Below, piece after piece: positions 46,384 through 57,451 of a DNA stretch of 64,000 nt. The notes below the pieces were generated by a model that was given only the letters and a program-made list of their open reading frames with translations, did not search any database and was not told the origin of the DNA. The stretch is taken from assembly GCF_003171515.1 (NCBI RefSeq), contig NC_089391.1, positions 1,364,001 through 1,428,000 on the forward strand, given 5' to 3'. This DNA comes from Pyrenophora tritici-repentis (lineage: Eukaryota; Ascomycota; Dothideomycetes; Pleosporales; Pleosporaceae). Made by a program: the position numbers and the translations under genes. Every line of letters begins with the position of its first letter. Position 1 is the first letter of the stretch.

Positions 46384-47099
46384 TAATAGTTGATTATTGT
46401 GATCCCTGCCGGCTACGAAGGTGAGGGCTACGGAGCTATATATGTCGTTGGATCCAGGTTCGGCCGACGTAGGATCGAGGCTGTGCATTGGGCTTCACAG
46501 AGGGGTTTTTTTTACCCCTTGCTTAGAGTCGAAGTAGGATATGTAACGGGCTGAGCCCTAGGTCACATGACTAGGCCGCTGGCCTAGTCGCTTCGTTCCT
46601 TCTATCACTCCTTCTCCCAGCAGCCCGTGCGCCGTGCGCCAACCCAAACAAAGCGGGATGGCCGCCCACTTCCTCTTATTCTCTTCATCTCGACTGTAAA
46701 TAGCATCTGGATTAGGTAGCTGGAATACAGTACCTACAGACCGTTCACAGGATACCCCTTCCATCTGACAACATTCCTATGGTTGCTGCTAGTACCTAGA
46801 GCGTGGCTTGTTGTTTTAGGGCCGCGTGGCCTCTTGGCTCTCCAAACCTTATTTAGTGAGCTGGCAACAGGACTGGTCTTTCATGTCTGTGATTACGCAA
46901 TGATGTCTTGTGATGACGGGATCGATCTTGCAACACATGAACACAACCTCGGTAATTAATCCCTTTCTTAGTGGGGTGTGCGCTGAGATTGCTATTTATC
47001 AGTCCGTACCTAGGCGACGCATGATTTCCTGGGGCAGGATACTGTAGTCAATTCATTATTGTGAAATATTGGACAACAACTGCAACATTGTATTCCATA
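46384..47099. other. Intergenic region, no gene supported
   Basis: About 700 bp between the recombinase pseudogene and the F-box-like gene. It contains short T runs and a palindromic CACATGACTAGGCC / GGCCTAGTC segment near 46563-46590. No coding content is recognised. Confidence 0.45.
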
Positions 47100-47684
47100 A
47101 TGGTAACGATATCGTTGCCAGATCTACCCCCAGAGCTATTGGCTGAGGTCAAAACAAACCTCAGTTATGGATCATGTGTTGCGCTCCGACTTACCTGTCG
47201 TGAACTGTACCACAAAATCGACGATCCCAACCAACACACCCGTGGTACCCATTCTGACGCCTTGACTCGCGCTAGTTCGATCACCCGAAACTACGACATG
47301 AAGGATCTCCTCGAGATTGAGCTGTGGCCTGAGTATAACTCAGCATATTATCGGCCGACCGAGTTAAAACAACCAATCCGTGGGCTCGATTTCTTCGCCT
47401 GCCATATTTGTCGTAAGATCCGCTGTACGAGCAAGTTTTCCAACGCCATGATGAAAAGCAAACGAGGAAAATTAGGCAATGGTACTGTCGCAGAGAAAGC
47501 TGGACGTTTTTGCATTCCATGTGGAATCAGGGTGGGAATATATAAGCGAGGTGACTGGCTTCAGTATGGGGGTGCTACAGGTAGTTACGGGTTCATATGT
47601 CATCGATGTGGGACTTTCCAAGAATCAGGATTTGAGTATTTGGCGGCGAATGCAAGATTCTGTGCTAATTGTAGGGCACAGTGA
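47100..47684 (+). CDS. F-box-like protein with cysteine-rich C-terminus
   Basis: A single exon of 194 residues from ATG 47100 (the longer frame up to 47061 lacks an ATG). Residues about 6-45 form an F-box-like motif (LPDLPPELLAEVKTNL, then VALRLTCRELYHKIDDP), which in eukaryotes binds Skp1 in SCF ubiquitin ligases. The C-terminal half has four CxxC pairs (FACHICRKIRC, FCIPCGIR, ICHRCGTF, FCANCRAQ), likely zinc-binding. Many filamentous fungi have expanded sets of such small F-box proteins with unknown substrates. It sits between a decayed recombinase and transposon fragments, so it may be a recent or dispensable copy. Confidence 0.65.
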   Translation: MVTISLPDLPPELLAEVKTNLSYGSCVALRLTCRELYHKIDDPNQHTRGTHSDALTRASSITRNYDMKDLLEIELWPEYNSAYYRPTELKQPIRGLDFFACHICRKIRCTSKFSNAMMKSKRGKLGNGTVAEKAGRFCIPCGIRVGIYKRGDWLQYGGATGSYGFICHRCGTFQESGFEYLAANARFCANCRAQ

Positions 47685-48239
47685 CTTAGAAGAGTTAGCA
47701 TATTACCCTGCTAGCATTGAAGCTACAGTCGCTAGCGATTGCGGCTTCACCCCTACTGGAAGCATTACAAAAATACAGTCATTAATGTATCGACGATTGA
47801 CCAATCATACCTACTCTTTTGCAGCTGAAATCCAACGCTAAACTGTGTACAGAAGCTAGCGCTATGCAGAACTGCTGCGCAGCTACGTTTGGAGGTGAAG
47901 CCGCATTCGCTAGTGATTGTACTTGATTAGGTTAGGGAAATCGATTTACATTACGTCTCCTGAATTAATAAAACTGACGGCATCGCATCTTTCGGACCAC
48001 ATTCATGGTACATCCGCACCTATAGTTGTCAACATCGCCTGCTCCAGGACTCACTTCATCGTGCCATCCCCTCGCATTTACGACAGAACGTCTTTCCCTA
48101 CGTAACGAACACCTTGCATGCCGAGACGCCACAGACACGCCCCAGCATAGCTTCATTCGCGTGTCTGTTTGAGCAGCGTGCCAGGGTCGACAAAGTCTGG
48201 GTCGCAACGTGACGGTATAGAGCATGAAGGTGGTTGGAG
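47685..48239. other. No gene supported
   Basis: Short frames only. Two near-repeated fragments with a GCTAGCGATTG / GCTAGTGATTG core occur near 47731 and 47911. Confidence 0.4.
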
Positions 48240-48695
48240 TTATAGGCCGCTCTGTGGAAAGGAGCGTGGTGAACAAGTACAGGATACATATCGCACGCTT
48301 TCATGTTGGCTATCGCTACGAATCTGCAATGAAAAATCCCACCCTTTTTCAATCTTGGGAGCCTGACAACAAAAGACGCATCCCTCCAAGTCCCCATTGG
48401 CCCAGATGGCGTTGAATGAACTCAATACAATGCAAGAACGTCTGCTCGGCACCATGACATGCTCACTCTCTAAATGTTGAGCTAATCCGCTTAGAGTTGT
48501 AAACTGCTTTCCCTTTCCTTGCTTTGTTTCGGCCCTGCTATAGTCGATTGGAAGGAGGTTACTCGGGCAGTGGTAGAGCTTATCGTTATGTGCTGGAGAG
48601 ATGATATGCTGCTGAAGAGCCTGTATAGTAGCAAAAGCTTTGCGCTTCCTTGGACAAAGGGAACAACGGATTTCAGGCTCAGTTTCGTCGACCAC
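48240..48695 (-). pseudogene. C2H2 zinc-finger-like gene fragment
   Basis: A minus-strand frame of about 150 codons without an ATG at its start. The beginning carries C2H2-like pieces: IRCSLCPRKRKAFATIQALQ with QHIISPAHNDK, then LYHCPSNLLP and FTTLSGLAQHLESEH. These match the style of fungal proteins with repeated atypical C2H2 fingers. The later part is not recognisable and may read across an unspliced intron. The 5' side runs directly into a transposase fragment, so the gene has probably lost its start. Confidence 0.5.
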
Positions 48696-48987
48696 GAGCC
48701 TCTTTCCGGGTAAGAGAAGAAAGTCGGCTGAAGACTAGCGTGGGTATATATTTGATCCGGACGGGTTGCCCAAGACTAGAAATTAGCAACAGGAAAGCAA
48801 CAAGCGCTTTTTCTTCCTTTGGAGTAAGGTATTGCTGGCGTTAGGCCTTTGTTTCTTTTGACATCCCTCCGTGTTTCCGACGATGGAGTGTTGAGCGAGG
48901 AACGTTGCTCTTCTCTGCAACGGCACGGTATGACCTACGTTCATCTGCAGTAAAGGCTTCCACCAGCGCCTGGCTGGCTCGGTCCAT
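48696..48987 (-). pseudogene. Pogo-type transposase N-terminal fragment
   Basis: From ATG 48987: a helix-turn-helix start (SYRAVAEKSNVPRSTLHRRK), a TAA at 48841-48843, then RQQYLTPKEEKALVAFLLL and LGQPVRIKYIPTL in the same frame. This is the N-terminal DNA-binding part of a pogo/Fot1-like transposase. The DDE domain is absent and the fragment stops where the C2H2-like frame begins. The stop could derive from CAA. Confidence 0.7.
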
Positions 48988-49538
48988 GGTCGCGGATGCG
49001 GTGATAGCGAAGAGAAAGTGACGAGCAAGCTCATGTAACGAGAGCGCGCCCAATTACTCCAAGAATAGAATAGCCAGCAGACAAACGCGCGGGGTTTGCT
49101 CCAAAAATAGCCGACACGTGACGTGCTGCAGAAAGTCTGAACGCCACACTTCAAGCCAACCTGGCTTTAGGGACTTTAAACTGGAGCCTGAAACGGCTTC
49201 GAACATTGCGAAAATGCCTACCATGACGGGTTCTTGACATACTCAAATAGCGTTGCAGGCAAACAAACCTAGTAGTGTGGTCTCGCGACGTGCTCCCTAC
49301 TTTAAACGCAACGAAGAGGAGATGAGCGGATCTCGGCAGAACGTTCTTCCGAAGTCTACTGGACCCCGCGCCTGCGATGCTGCAGCGCTTAGCTGTGCCT
49401 GCCTTTTCAGCCTTGTGCAGCTGAGGATGGATCGCAATACTGCTCTCAGCCTGACAGCGGCCTGGCTGCTCGGTCAGCCTATAACGATGCGAACGGCGAA
49501 CTACCGGTGTGCTTCGTCTCCGTCGCAAACTTCGCATC
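48988..49538. other. Upstream region of the STAND gene
   Basis: About 550 bp without supported genes. It contains the presumed promoter of the NACHT-WD40 gene starting at 49539. Confidence 0.45.
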
Positions 49539-52500
49539 ATGGACGGCCTTTCGGGCGCAGCAAGCGTCATCGCGGTAATCGACATGTCCGCTAAGATCGC
49601 CTCGCTGTGCTTCCAGTATTCCATGGCTGTCAAGGACGCCAAGGGCGATATCGAGCGTGTGCAGAGAAAAGTTGGCGAGATCACCCATATCCTGGAGAAG
49701 ATCAAGCAGCTCCTCGACAGCCAGGACAAGACGCGTCTCTCTACCACTCAGGGCCTGTTCGACTCGCTCAGGCAATGTCTTGGGGAGTTAGAAAAACTGA
49801 GAGTGAAGCTGAATCCAGGGAAGACTCGCGGAATTATGGCCAGATTCGACTTACGTGCGCTCAAATGGCCGTTCACAAGCAAGCAGGTTGACAAGATTGT
49901 TTCAACCTTAGAAGGACACGAGCGGAGCTTTAGCTCGACGCTGCAGATTGATCAGACGTAAGCTTCCATCTCTGGTCCTGTCGTGCGCAGACACAGCGTC
50001 TCACTGTATAGAGTTCTTATGCTTAGCATAGACCAGAAGCTTGATCTAACCAAACTGCCTATCGCAATAGGCGCTTCATTTAATTCCCACAACGAAGAGC
50101 ACAACGCACGATGCTTACCGAACACCCGCACAGCGCTGCTTGACGAGATCACAACATGGGCGAACAACAACAACGGCAAATCTATATTCTGGCTAAGCGG
50201 CATGGCGGGTACGGGAAAATCTACGATAGCGCGGACGGTCGCTCAGTCATTCGCTAGCCGAGGGCAGCTCGGTGCAAGCTTCTTTTTCAAGAAAGGCGAG
50301 GGCGAGCGCGGCAATGCTTCACGCTTCTTTACCACAATCGCCACGGATCTAGTCGCCTGCGAGCCAAGCATGCTACCCGGCATTAGGAAGACGCTCGACG
50401 AGGACTTCGCTATCTCACACAAAGCTCTGAAAGACCAGTTCGAGAAGCTGATCCTGCAACCACTTTTGGGAATAAAGCAGCCTCGCTCGCAGGCCTTGGC
50501 GCGTGTTGTCGTGATAGACGCGCTGGACGAATGTGAACAGGAAGTAGACATTCGGGCGATCCTCCAGCTGCTTGCTCGGACAAAAGACATCCGCCCGGTC
50601 CCGCTACGGATCGTGGTAACTAGCCGACCAGAGCTACATATCCGCATAGGCTTCAAGGAAATGCCGAACGGCATATACCAAGACCTAGTCCTCCACGAAG
50701 TACCAAGGAGCACGATTGAACACGACATCCGTCTCTTCCTAGAGCATGAGCTCGGCATGATACGAAAAGAGCGCGCGTTGGCCTCGAACTGGCCAGCAAA
50801 ACAACAGATCCTTGCGCTAGTTGAGCTGGCTGTGCCGCTATTCATCTATGCTGCTACCGTGTGTCGGTATGTTGGCAGCAAAGGAAGCAGCCCTACGGCT
50901 TTTTTGAATAAGGTCCTGCAGTATCAGAAGACGACCTTTTCGCAGCTAGATCGGACGTACCTCCCTGTGCTCGATCAGCTGCTTAGTGAGCAGGAGGAAG
51001 ATGAGAAAGAGACGTGGCTTCAGGCTTTCCGGGAAATTGTCGGCAGTGTTGTCGTTCTCGAAAGCCCACTCTCTGCTGTCTCACTTGCCCGCCTGCTTCA
51101 AGTTCCACAAGAGGAGATTAAGTGTCGGCTTGACTATTTGCACTCTGTTCTTAGTGTTCCTGACTGCGAGGATGCCCCTGTTAGACTCTTGCACTTATCT
51201 TTTCGCGAGTTCCTCGTTAACCCTCAAAAAGAGGGAAAGAGCCAGTTCTGGATAGACGAGAAAAGCACACACAAGAAGCTCGCCTCACGCTGCCTTGAGC
51301 TTATGTCTGGATCCACTGGTCTTCATCCGGACATGTGCAACCTCTCAGGCCCTGGAGTGCTAAGAAGCGAGATCGATGAGCAGACAGTTACTAGCAGTCT
51401 GCCACCTGATCTACAATATGCGTGTCGTTACTGGGTTGATCATCTCAAGCAGAGTCAGCAACCTATCGTGGACGAAGACACGACGCACCTCTTTCTCCAG
51501 AAGCACCTTCTCCACTGGCTGGAAACTATGAGTCTTATGGGAGAGTCGAGCAGATGTGTTCACTTGCTCGACGGCCTTCAGGCAATTACAGATGTAAGAC
51601 CCTTACGAAATAACTTCCTAGTGCTCTGCTAATGTTTAACGCAGCCATCTGCAAGCTTTATCTTAACCTTTCTTCACGACGCTAAGCGGTTCGTTCTGCG
51701 GTTCCAATCTATGATTGCAGATGCTCCATTGCAGATCTATTGCTCCGCACTTGTGTTCGCACCCGAGAGGAGTCTGATACAACAGACTTTTGTAGACCAA
51801 GTACCACAGCGGGTTGAGATGCTATCTATGAAGGAAGCAGACTGGGACGCCTGTCGTAGCACGCTGGAGGGTCATTCTTCCGGTGTCAGCGCGGTGGCCT
51901 TCTCGCCAGATGGGCAGCTAGTCGCGTCAGCATCCTTCGACAACACAGTACGGCTGTGGGAGGTGGCGACAGGGACGTGTCGCAGCACCCTAGAGGGCCA
52001 CTCTAGTTTTATTGAGGCGGTAGTCTTCTCGCCAGACGGGCAGCTAGTCGCATCGGCATCTCGCGACAAGACAGTGCGGCTGTGGGAGGCGGCGACGGGG
52101 ATGTGTCGCAGTACGCTGAAGGGCCATTCCGACTGGGTCGGCGCGGTGGCCTTCTCGCCCGACGGGCAGCTGGTCGCGTCAGCATCTCGCGACAAGACAG
52201 TACGGCTGTGGGAGGCGGCGACGGGGATGTGTCACACCACGCTGGAGAGCCATTCCGACTGGGTCAGTGCGGTGGCCTTCTCACCAGACGGACAGCTGGT
52301 CGCATCGGCATCGATGGACAAGACAGTGCGGCTGTGGAAAGCGGGGACGACTAACGACGAGACAATACAGCTGTGGGAGGCAGGGATAGAAACGTATCAG
52401 GACATGATAGCGCACTATTGTGATTATCCTAGGGTTGTGGTATTCTCGCCGGATGGGCAACTGGTTGCATCAGTATCTGATGACTACATAGTACGGCTGT

Positions 52501-53201
52501 GGGACGCGGCGACAGGGACGTGTCGCAACACGCTAGTGGGGCATTCAAACACAGTTACGGTGGTGACCTTCTCACCAGACGGGCAGTTAGTCGCATCAGC
52601 ATCTTATGACAGGACAGTACGGCTGTGGGAGGCGGCGACAGGAACGTGTCGGAGTACGCTGGAGGGCCATTCTAGTTTTATTGAGGCGGTAGTCTTCTCG
52701 CCAGACGGGCAGCTAATCGCATCGGTATCCACCGACAAGACAGTGCGGCTGTGGGATGTGCCGGTAAGGACGTGTCGCAGCGCGCTCAAGGGCCATTCAA
52801 ATGCAGTCACGGCGGTGATCTTCTCGCCCGACGGGCAGCTGGTCGCGTCAGCGTCTGACAACGAGACAGTACGGCTGTGGGAGTCGGCGACAGGGATATG
52901 TTACCATACCCTAGACAGTCATTTTGAGTTCCCTGTGCGTATTGATTTCTCGCCAGATGGCCAGCTGCTTTACACGAACGAAGGGGATTTCTTTTTGCCT
53001 CAAACCTCAGCTGTCACATCGCTTTCTAGGCCGCAGCAGCAGTCTTTACACATTGTAGTACAGGAGCAGTGGATATTGCGCAACCGGCAATGCTTCCTAT
53101 GGCTCCCGCCAGAATATCGATCAGAGACGACCGCAGTACACGAGGACATGGTTTGTCTAGGGCTTGTATCTGGTCGCGTAGTTCTGCTTAAAATTTTCTA
53201 G
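49539..53201 (+). CDS. NACHT-WD40 STAND protein (fungal NLR-like)
   Basis: Three exons: 49539-49957, 50027-51593 and 51645-53201, in phase, giving 1180 residues. Residues 1-140 are a helical domain (MDGLSGAASVIAVIDMSAKI, then VQRKVGEITHILEKIKQLLD) of the type at the N-terminus of fungal STAND proteins. The NACHT NTPase follows with P-loop GMAGTGKST near 198-206 and Walker B VVVIDALDECEQE near 301-313. From about residue 729 there are seven good WD40 repeats of 42 residues plus two degenerate ones, with a shared core FSPDGQLVASAS...TVRLWEAATG. The tail (WILRNRQCFLWLPPEYRSE, CLGLVSGRVVLLKIF) matches other fungal NACHT-WD proteins. By family it is an intracellular sensor that oligomerises on ligand binding and triggers a response, often in non-self recognition. 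A 33-bp alternative first intron exists but is too short to prefer. Confidence 0.92.
51850..52905 (+). repeat. Tandem 126-bp WD40 repeats with high identity
   Basis: Repeat units of 126 bp encode 42-residue WD40 blades. Two non-adjacent units (starting near 51970 and 52636) share a long identical stretch around the codons for SSFIEAVVFSPDGQL. A degenerate unit lies at about 52345-52500. Such near-identical coding repeats are typical of allorecognition genes whose blades recombine. Confidence 0.85.
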
Positions 53202-53539
53202 CGGTGTGTTCATAGACTCGCTTTGTCACAAGCATAGCGTAGGCTTTACAGCATAGTTTAGACATAATTATTACACGAAATCAGCCTTGTTATGACTACT
53301 CTCTCTTAATAACAACATTCGCACTAAAGTTTATACGCTTAGATCACCCACTAGAGCTAAGCCACAACCTTAACAGCTGTCAGAACGCAGGTCTACGCCC
53401 ACTACGCTATGCAACCAAAAAGGTACGTATGATCAGTGAACTCCTGATCATCGTGGTAGAATAGTATATATTGTACACCTCGCATTGCGTAGGCCTGACA
53501 TTTGATTTGAATAATTCAGGAATCAAAATCTATGATTGT
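53202..53539. other. 3' flank of the STAND gene
   Basis: About 340 bp without coding content; the right part merges into the decayed 3' end of a minus-strand pogo transposase. Confidence 0.45.
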
Positions 53540-54163
53540 AGGGCTCCAGCAGCTGACTGGAAGATGAGCGCTGGCGATAGAGCTGTACCATCCGAACAAA
53601 TACAGGCTAGCACCGTCACCCACTCTCTAGAACCATCCTGAACAGCAGCTGTAACCCCTTTTCGATCTTCCAGTTACCCCAATCATGAAGCCCTTTTCAT
53701 CCATATTGAAGATGTGAGAGGGCTCTACATTGTACTCCTTCATCTTACTGTGTAACAGCTCGAAGTATAAGCTGTAATTAGCTCCTGAATCAGCCTTGTG
53801 GCGATTGCGGTCCATCCCGGTCTGCCAGCGTGAGATGAGATGGGTTGAGTTTCTGTTGATGAAGCGAGTAACCCAGCTTTCTGAAACCTCCCTACCAGCC
53901 AAAGACGACGCAAGGGAGCGTATTATTGCTCGTGTAGGGGGCGTACGTCGCTCAGTAAGCGTTGTAATATGCTTTAACAGCTCGGTTTCTTGGTGTGGAT
54001 GAAGGATTCTATGGGCGAGCGTATGCGGCTGGTTTTGGCCCTGGTGTCTTCGAGCTAGCGTACGGCGACCTACACCATGTCTTTTTGCGACTTCTGAGTA
54101 CGAGAATGGTGCGCCTCATGCGCACGATTCGGTTTCTTCAATCGCTTTCTGAATCGGATCCAT
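53540..54163 (-). pseudogene. Pogo-type transposase pseudogene
   Basis: From ATG 54163 (MDPIQKAIEE) a TGA follows after 15 codons. In the same frame come the helix-turn-helix segment (YSEVAKRHGVGRRTLARRHQ), the CENPB-like second domain (GREVSESWVTRFINRN) and the first catalytic block (SHIFNMDEKGFMIG). After GRSKRG the frame shifts by one base near 53670 and continues TAAVQDGSREWVTVLACICS, then ends in stops. The rest of the DDE domain is missing. This is an old, truncated Fot1-like copy, different from the intact element at 54677. Confidence 0.8.
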
Positions 54164-54359
54164 GGTGGTGGAGTTATGACGTGTTCTGTATAGGTGGTTG
54201 TTGTGTTGGGGTGGCCAAAACGCGAACGTGGCCAAAACGCGCACGGACATGGTAGCGGGGTAGTGCACAGGCTATTGTTATCGCAAAAGCGCATAGCTGA
54301 GCTTGAAGCAGCAAAAAAAAGAAAAAAAGAGAGCGATCACAGCATGAGGGTACTTCAAT

Positions 54360-54543
54360 AATTATAGAAGGAGTACGCGTAATAACTCCAAAAGAGATCG
54401 GGGCGCATAGCGATGAGAAGAAGGCTGAGAAGAGGGCGCGCGTTGAGGTCGGCGAACCGTCTCAAAGATGCTGTGTACGCTGCGGCGAGGCAAGACATAA
54501 CGCGCGAACATGTAAGCAGGATGCTAGAGTATATTTTGAATAG
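54360..54543 (+). pseudogene. C-terminal remnant of another pogo transposase
   Basis: About 60 codons ending in a zinc knuckle (RCCVRCGEARHNARTCKQD) and a stop near 54543. The same type of knuckle ends the intact transposase at 54758-56410, but the sequences differ, so this is a separate, mostly deleted copy. Confidence 0.65.
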
Positions 54544-54676
54544 AATAGTCTATAAAAATTTCTAATTACAGCTCTGCATGGTGCTGTACTGCCGTGTGTA
54601 GTTGAGGTTTTGGTAGGGTCTTGGCAGCATGACCGACATACCCGTGAGGTACGTTACTTAAAGCTTTTTGTAGCTA

Positions 54677-56530
54677 ACATGATCCATGGGCGAGCGGCGC
54701 ACACGGGCGAGCGGCGCACCCCACCAACTTTACTCACCTTACTGATCTTAATCTACAATGGCTCAACGCAGCGCTACTCAATTACTATCAAATGAAGCAG
54801 ATATTCAGCTTGCTATCTCATCTATTAATGCGCACCAGATCCAAGGTACCCGTACTGCTGCAGTAGTCTACAACGTAGCCGAAACAACGCTCCGCCGCCG
54901 ACGCGCTGGTATACCTGCCCGACGCGATTGCCCGCCCAACTCAAGGAAGCTTACCCAGAGAGAAGAGGAGGTGATTATTAGCTATATACTTCAGCTAGAT
55001 CTGCGTGGATTTGCGCCTACCTACACAGCTGTACGTGATATGGCTGATAAGCTGCTGGCTGCGCGTGGTGGAGAGCAGGTTGGAGTCAACTGGCCATCTA
55101 CCTTTGTTAAGCGTACAGACAGTCTTCGGACGTGTTTCAACCAAGCGTACGATAGGCAGAGAGCTCTTTGTGAGGATGCAACATTAATAAAGAGGTGGTT
55201 TAAGCTTGTAGAAGAGACAAAGGCTGAGCTAGGTATCTGCGATGAGGACGTCTACAACTTTGATGAAGCTGGCTTTATGATGGGCAAGATTACAACGCAG
55301 CTAGTTATAACAGGAGCAGAGAGGAGAGGCAGGCCGAAGAGTATTCAGCCAGGCAATCGCGAGTGGGTAACGCTGATCGCTGCTATCAGCGCTGCTGGCT
55401 GGTCAGTCCCACCGTTCCTCATCTTCGCTGGCCAGTACCACCTATCAGCCTGGTATAAGGAAGCTGAGATCCCACGCGACTGGGCGATCGCAGTCAGCGA
55501 TAATGGCTGGACGAATAATGAGCTTGGAGTTGAGTGGCTAAAGCACTTCAACGCTCACACGCAGGCTCGTAGTGTAGGCGCGCGTCGCCTGCTTATTATT
55601 GATGGCCATAAGAGCCACCAATCTCTAGAGTTCCAGGAGCTCTGCAAGGAGAACAATATCCATACGCTCTGTATGCCTCCTCACTCATCTCACCTACTCC
55701 AGCCACTTGATGTTGGCTGCTTCTCGCCATTGAAGCGCGCGTACAGCCGTGAGGTGGAGAGCCTTATGCGCAACCACATCAACCACATCACCAAGCTAGA
55801 GTTTCTGCCAGCGTTCAAGGCAGCATTTGATCAAGCGTTCACGCCAGCCAATATCTGCTCAGCCTTCCGCGGCGCAGGCCTTGTTCCTCTACAACCAGAG
55901 GCTGTTCTATCAAAGGTAGATGTACAACTGCGTACACCTACTCCTCCAGCAGCTCTGCCAGAGGCTCCCTGGGTAGCTCAAACGCCGAGCAACGCGCGTG
56001 AGCTTGAGGCTCAGTCAAGCCTAATACGTGAGCGCGTGCGCCAGCACAAGAGCTCATCACCAGCTTCAATTATTATGGCGATTGACCAGCTAAAGAAGGG
56101 CGCCGAGGTGATGATGCTCTCTGCTGAGCTGATGCGCGATCGGATCTCTAGTCTTGAGAAGGCCAATAGCGCAGCCTCAGCGCGTAGGCGGCGCTCTAAA
56201 AGGCGTATACAGAAGCATGGAGTACTCACAAAGGGAGCTGGAGAGGACATACTGGCTCAAAATGAGGCTGACCAGCAGATTGCTCATGAAGAGCGTCAAG
56301 GAGGAGCGCGATCAGGCCTCAGCCAGCGGGCTCAAAGGCGCTGCACTAGGTGCAAGGAGACTGGGCACAACTCGCGCACATGCAAGACTGATACTATTAA
56401 TATAGAGTAATCTACTGTATCAATATCTAGCAATAATATTATCGCGTTGTTGAGATGCATCGCTTTAAAGTTGCAAAAGTTGGTGGGGTGCGCCGCTCGC
56501 CCGTGTGCGCCGCTCGCCCATGGATCATGT
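54677..56530 (+). mobile_element. Pogo/Fot1-like DNA transposon, intact
   Basis: 1854 bp, flanked by TA (54675-54676 and 56531-56532). Terminal inverted repeats of 55 bp are perfect (54677-54731 and 56476-56530) and begin ACATGATCCATGGGCGAGCG. Each repeat holds two tandem copies of GGGCGAGCGGCGCAC. One uninterrupted transposase gene is inside. Perfect ends and an intact gene indicate a recent insertion. Confidence 0.95.
54758..56410 (+). CDS. Pogo-family DDE transposase with C-terminal zinc knuckle
   Basis: 550 residues, no introns or stops. The N-terminal helix-turn-helix region contains [20 protein letters not shown], followed by a CENPB-like domain ([30 protein letters not shown]). The DDE catalytic domain shows [12 protein letters not shown] (first Asp near 169), [15 protein letters not shown] (second Asp) and [20 protein letters not shown] (third Asp). 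The C-terminus has a predicted coiled-coil stretch, a basic patch and a CCHC-like knuckle [14 protein letters not shown]. It cuts and pastes the element at TA dinucleotides. It starts only 27 bp inside the left inverted repeat, so promoter signals must overlap the terminus or lie outside. Confidence 0.95.
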   Translation: MAQRSATQLLSNEADIQLAISSINAHQIQGTRTAAVVYNVAETTLRRRRAGIPARRDCPPNSRKLTQREEEVIISYILQLDLRGFAPTYTAVRDMADKLLAARGGEQVGVNWPSTFVKRTDSLRTCFNQAYDRQRALCEDATLIKRWFKLVEETKAELGICDEDVYNFDEAGFMMGKITTQLVITGAERRGRPKSIQPGNREWVTLIAAISAAGWSVPPFLIFAGQYHLSAWYKEAEIPRDWAIAVSDNGWTNNELGVEWLKHFNAHTQARSVGARRLLIIDGHKSHQSLEFQELCKENNIHTLCMPPHSSHLLQPLDVGCFSPLKRAYSREVESLMRNHINHITKLEFLPAFKAAFDQAFTPANICSAFRGAGLVPLQPEAVLSKVDVQLRTPTPPAALPEAPWVAQTPSNARELEAQSSLIRERVRQHKSSSPASIIMAIDQLKKGAEVMMLSAELMRDRISSLEKANSAASARRRRSKRRIQKHGVLTKGAGEDILAQNEADQQIAHEERQGGARSGLSQRAQRRCTRCKETGHNSRTCKTDTINIE

Positions 56531-57064
56531 TATTAGGTTTATGTCCAAATCTATAACCCTCCCTTTTTTCAAGATGATATAATCTTGTTTAAACTAAACC
56601 TCCGAATTAGGCATCTGTTGGATGACTGTACTCTGGCTCAATCGTCAAGTGGAAAGTCTCGTGATGTTCAAAAAAATCGTGACCTTCGTCCGCCAGCTGG
56701 ATGTTCGGCATAATCGTAGCAGATCCTTTCGGTCGTTTTCGGGGATTGTGCAAGCAGACTTGACAGTCTTTAAGTAGAGTTATAACGTCCGCCCGGAGAA
56801 TGCCGTAGTATGAACTGTTTATATCCTTCCATGTCGCATCCCACCCTGCATGGCCATTGCTATTATGGACTGACTCGACCACATCCGCGATATTGCTTTC
56901 CGTTACCACCACCCGACGCTTTTCAGTATCCTTCTTTGCAACTGCAAATAATATACCCGTGCTCCCGTCCCAAGCAAACGTTTTGCGTACGTAATTACGT
57001 CGACTAAACCCTTGCTGCGTAGACGGACGCTTATGAGGGTCGGTCAGCCATTCGACTATGTTGT

Positions 57065-57270
57065 TGTTGATACGGCTAAGGTATCGGAATCACCTTCGTT
57101 GCAACGAGTTGAAATGATTGTGATTGTTCTTGTTGTTCTATGGAGGTGGAGGGAGGTCGGCAGTAAGGCAGCAGCTAGAGCTCGGACCACACGGCTTAGT
57201 CAGCCGTGTAATCCAAGCTCGTGCATGCAGCAACCAGCTGCCTTATCTACCGCAGGTTCGATTCCCAACA
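57065..57270 (-). repeat. Copia-2 3' LTR
   Basis: 206 bp, reading the same as the copy at 62563-62768. An A-rich purine run (AAAAAGAAAAG on the minus strand) lies shortly before it and may act as polypurine tract. Confidence 0.93.
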
Positions 57271-57451
57271 CTGACTATCTTTTCTTTTTGTGCCGGGAGA
57301 TCAGATCCGTCCCCAAATCCTCCAAATCTGTAATAATATCCTGCTGCCGAAATGTAGCTAGTTGCCTATCTCGGCTAGCGCTATACGCCTTCCTGTATGC
57401 CCTTATGTCCTCCTCTTGTGTCCTTCGTTATCGCGCACACGTGCCCGTTGA

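Noticed and set aside
49958..49990. 33-bp first intron for the NACHT-WD40 gene
   Set aside because: Also phase-compatible but shorter than usual fungal introns; the 69-bp option ending at 50026 joins directly to the conserved IDQKLDLTKLP segment.
57065..57270. tRNA gene in the Copia-2 LTR
   Set aside because: A B-box-like sequence is present but acceptor and T stems do not pair; both copies are clearly LTRs.
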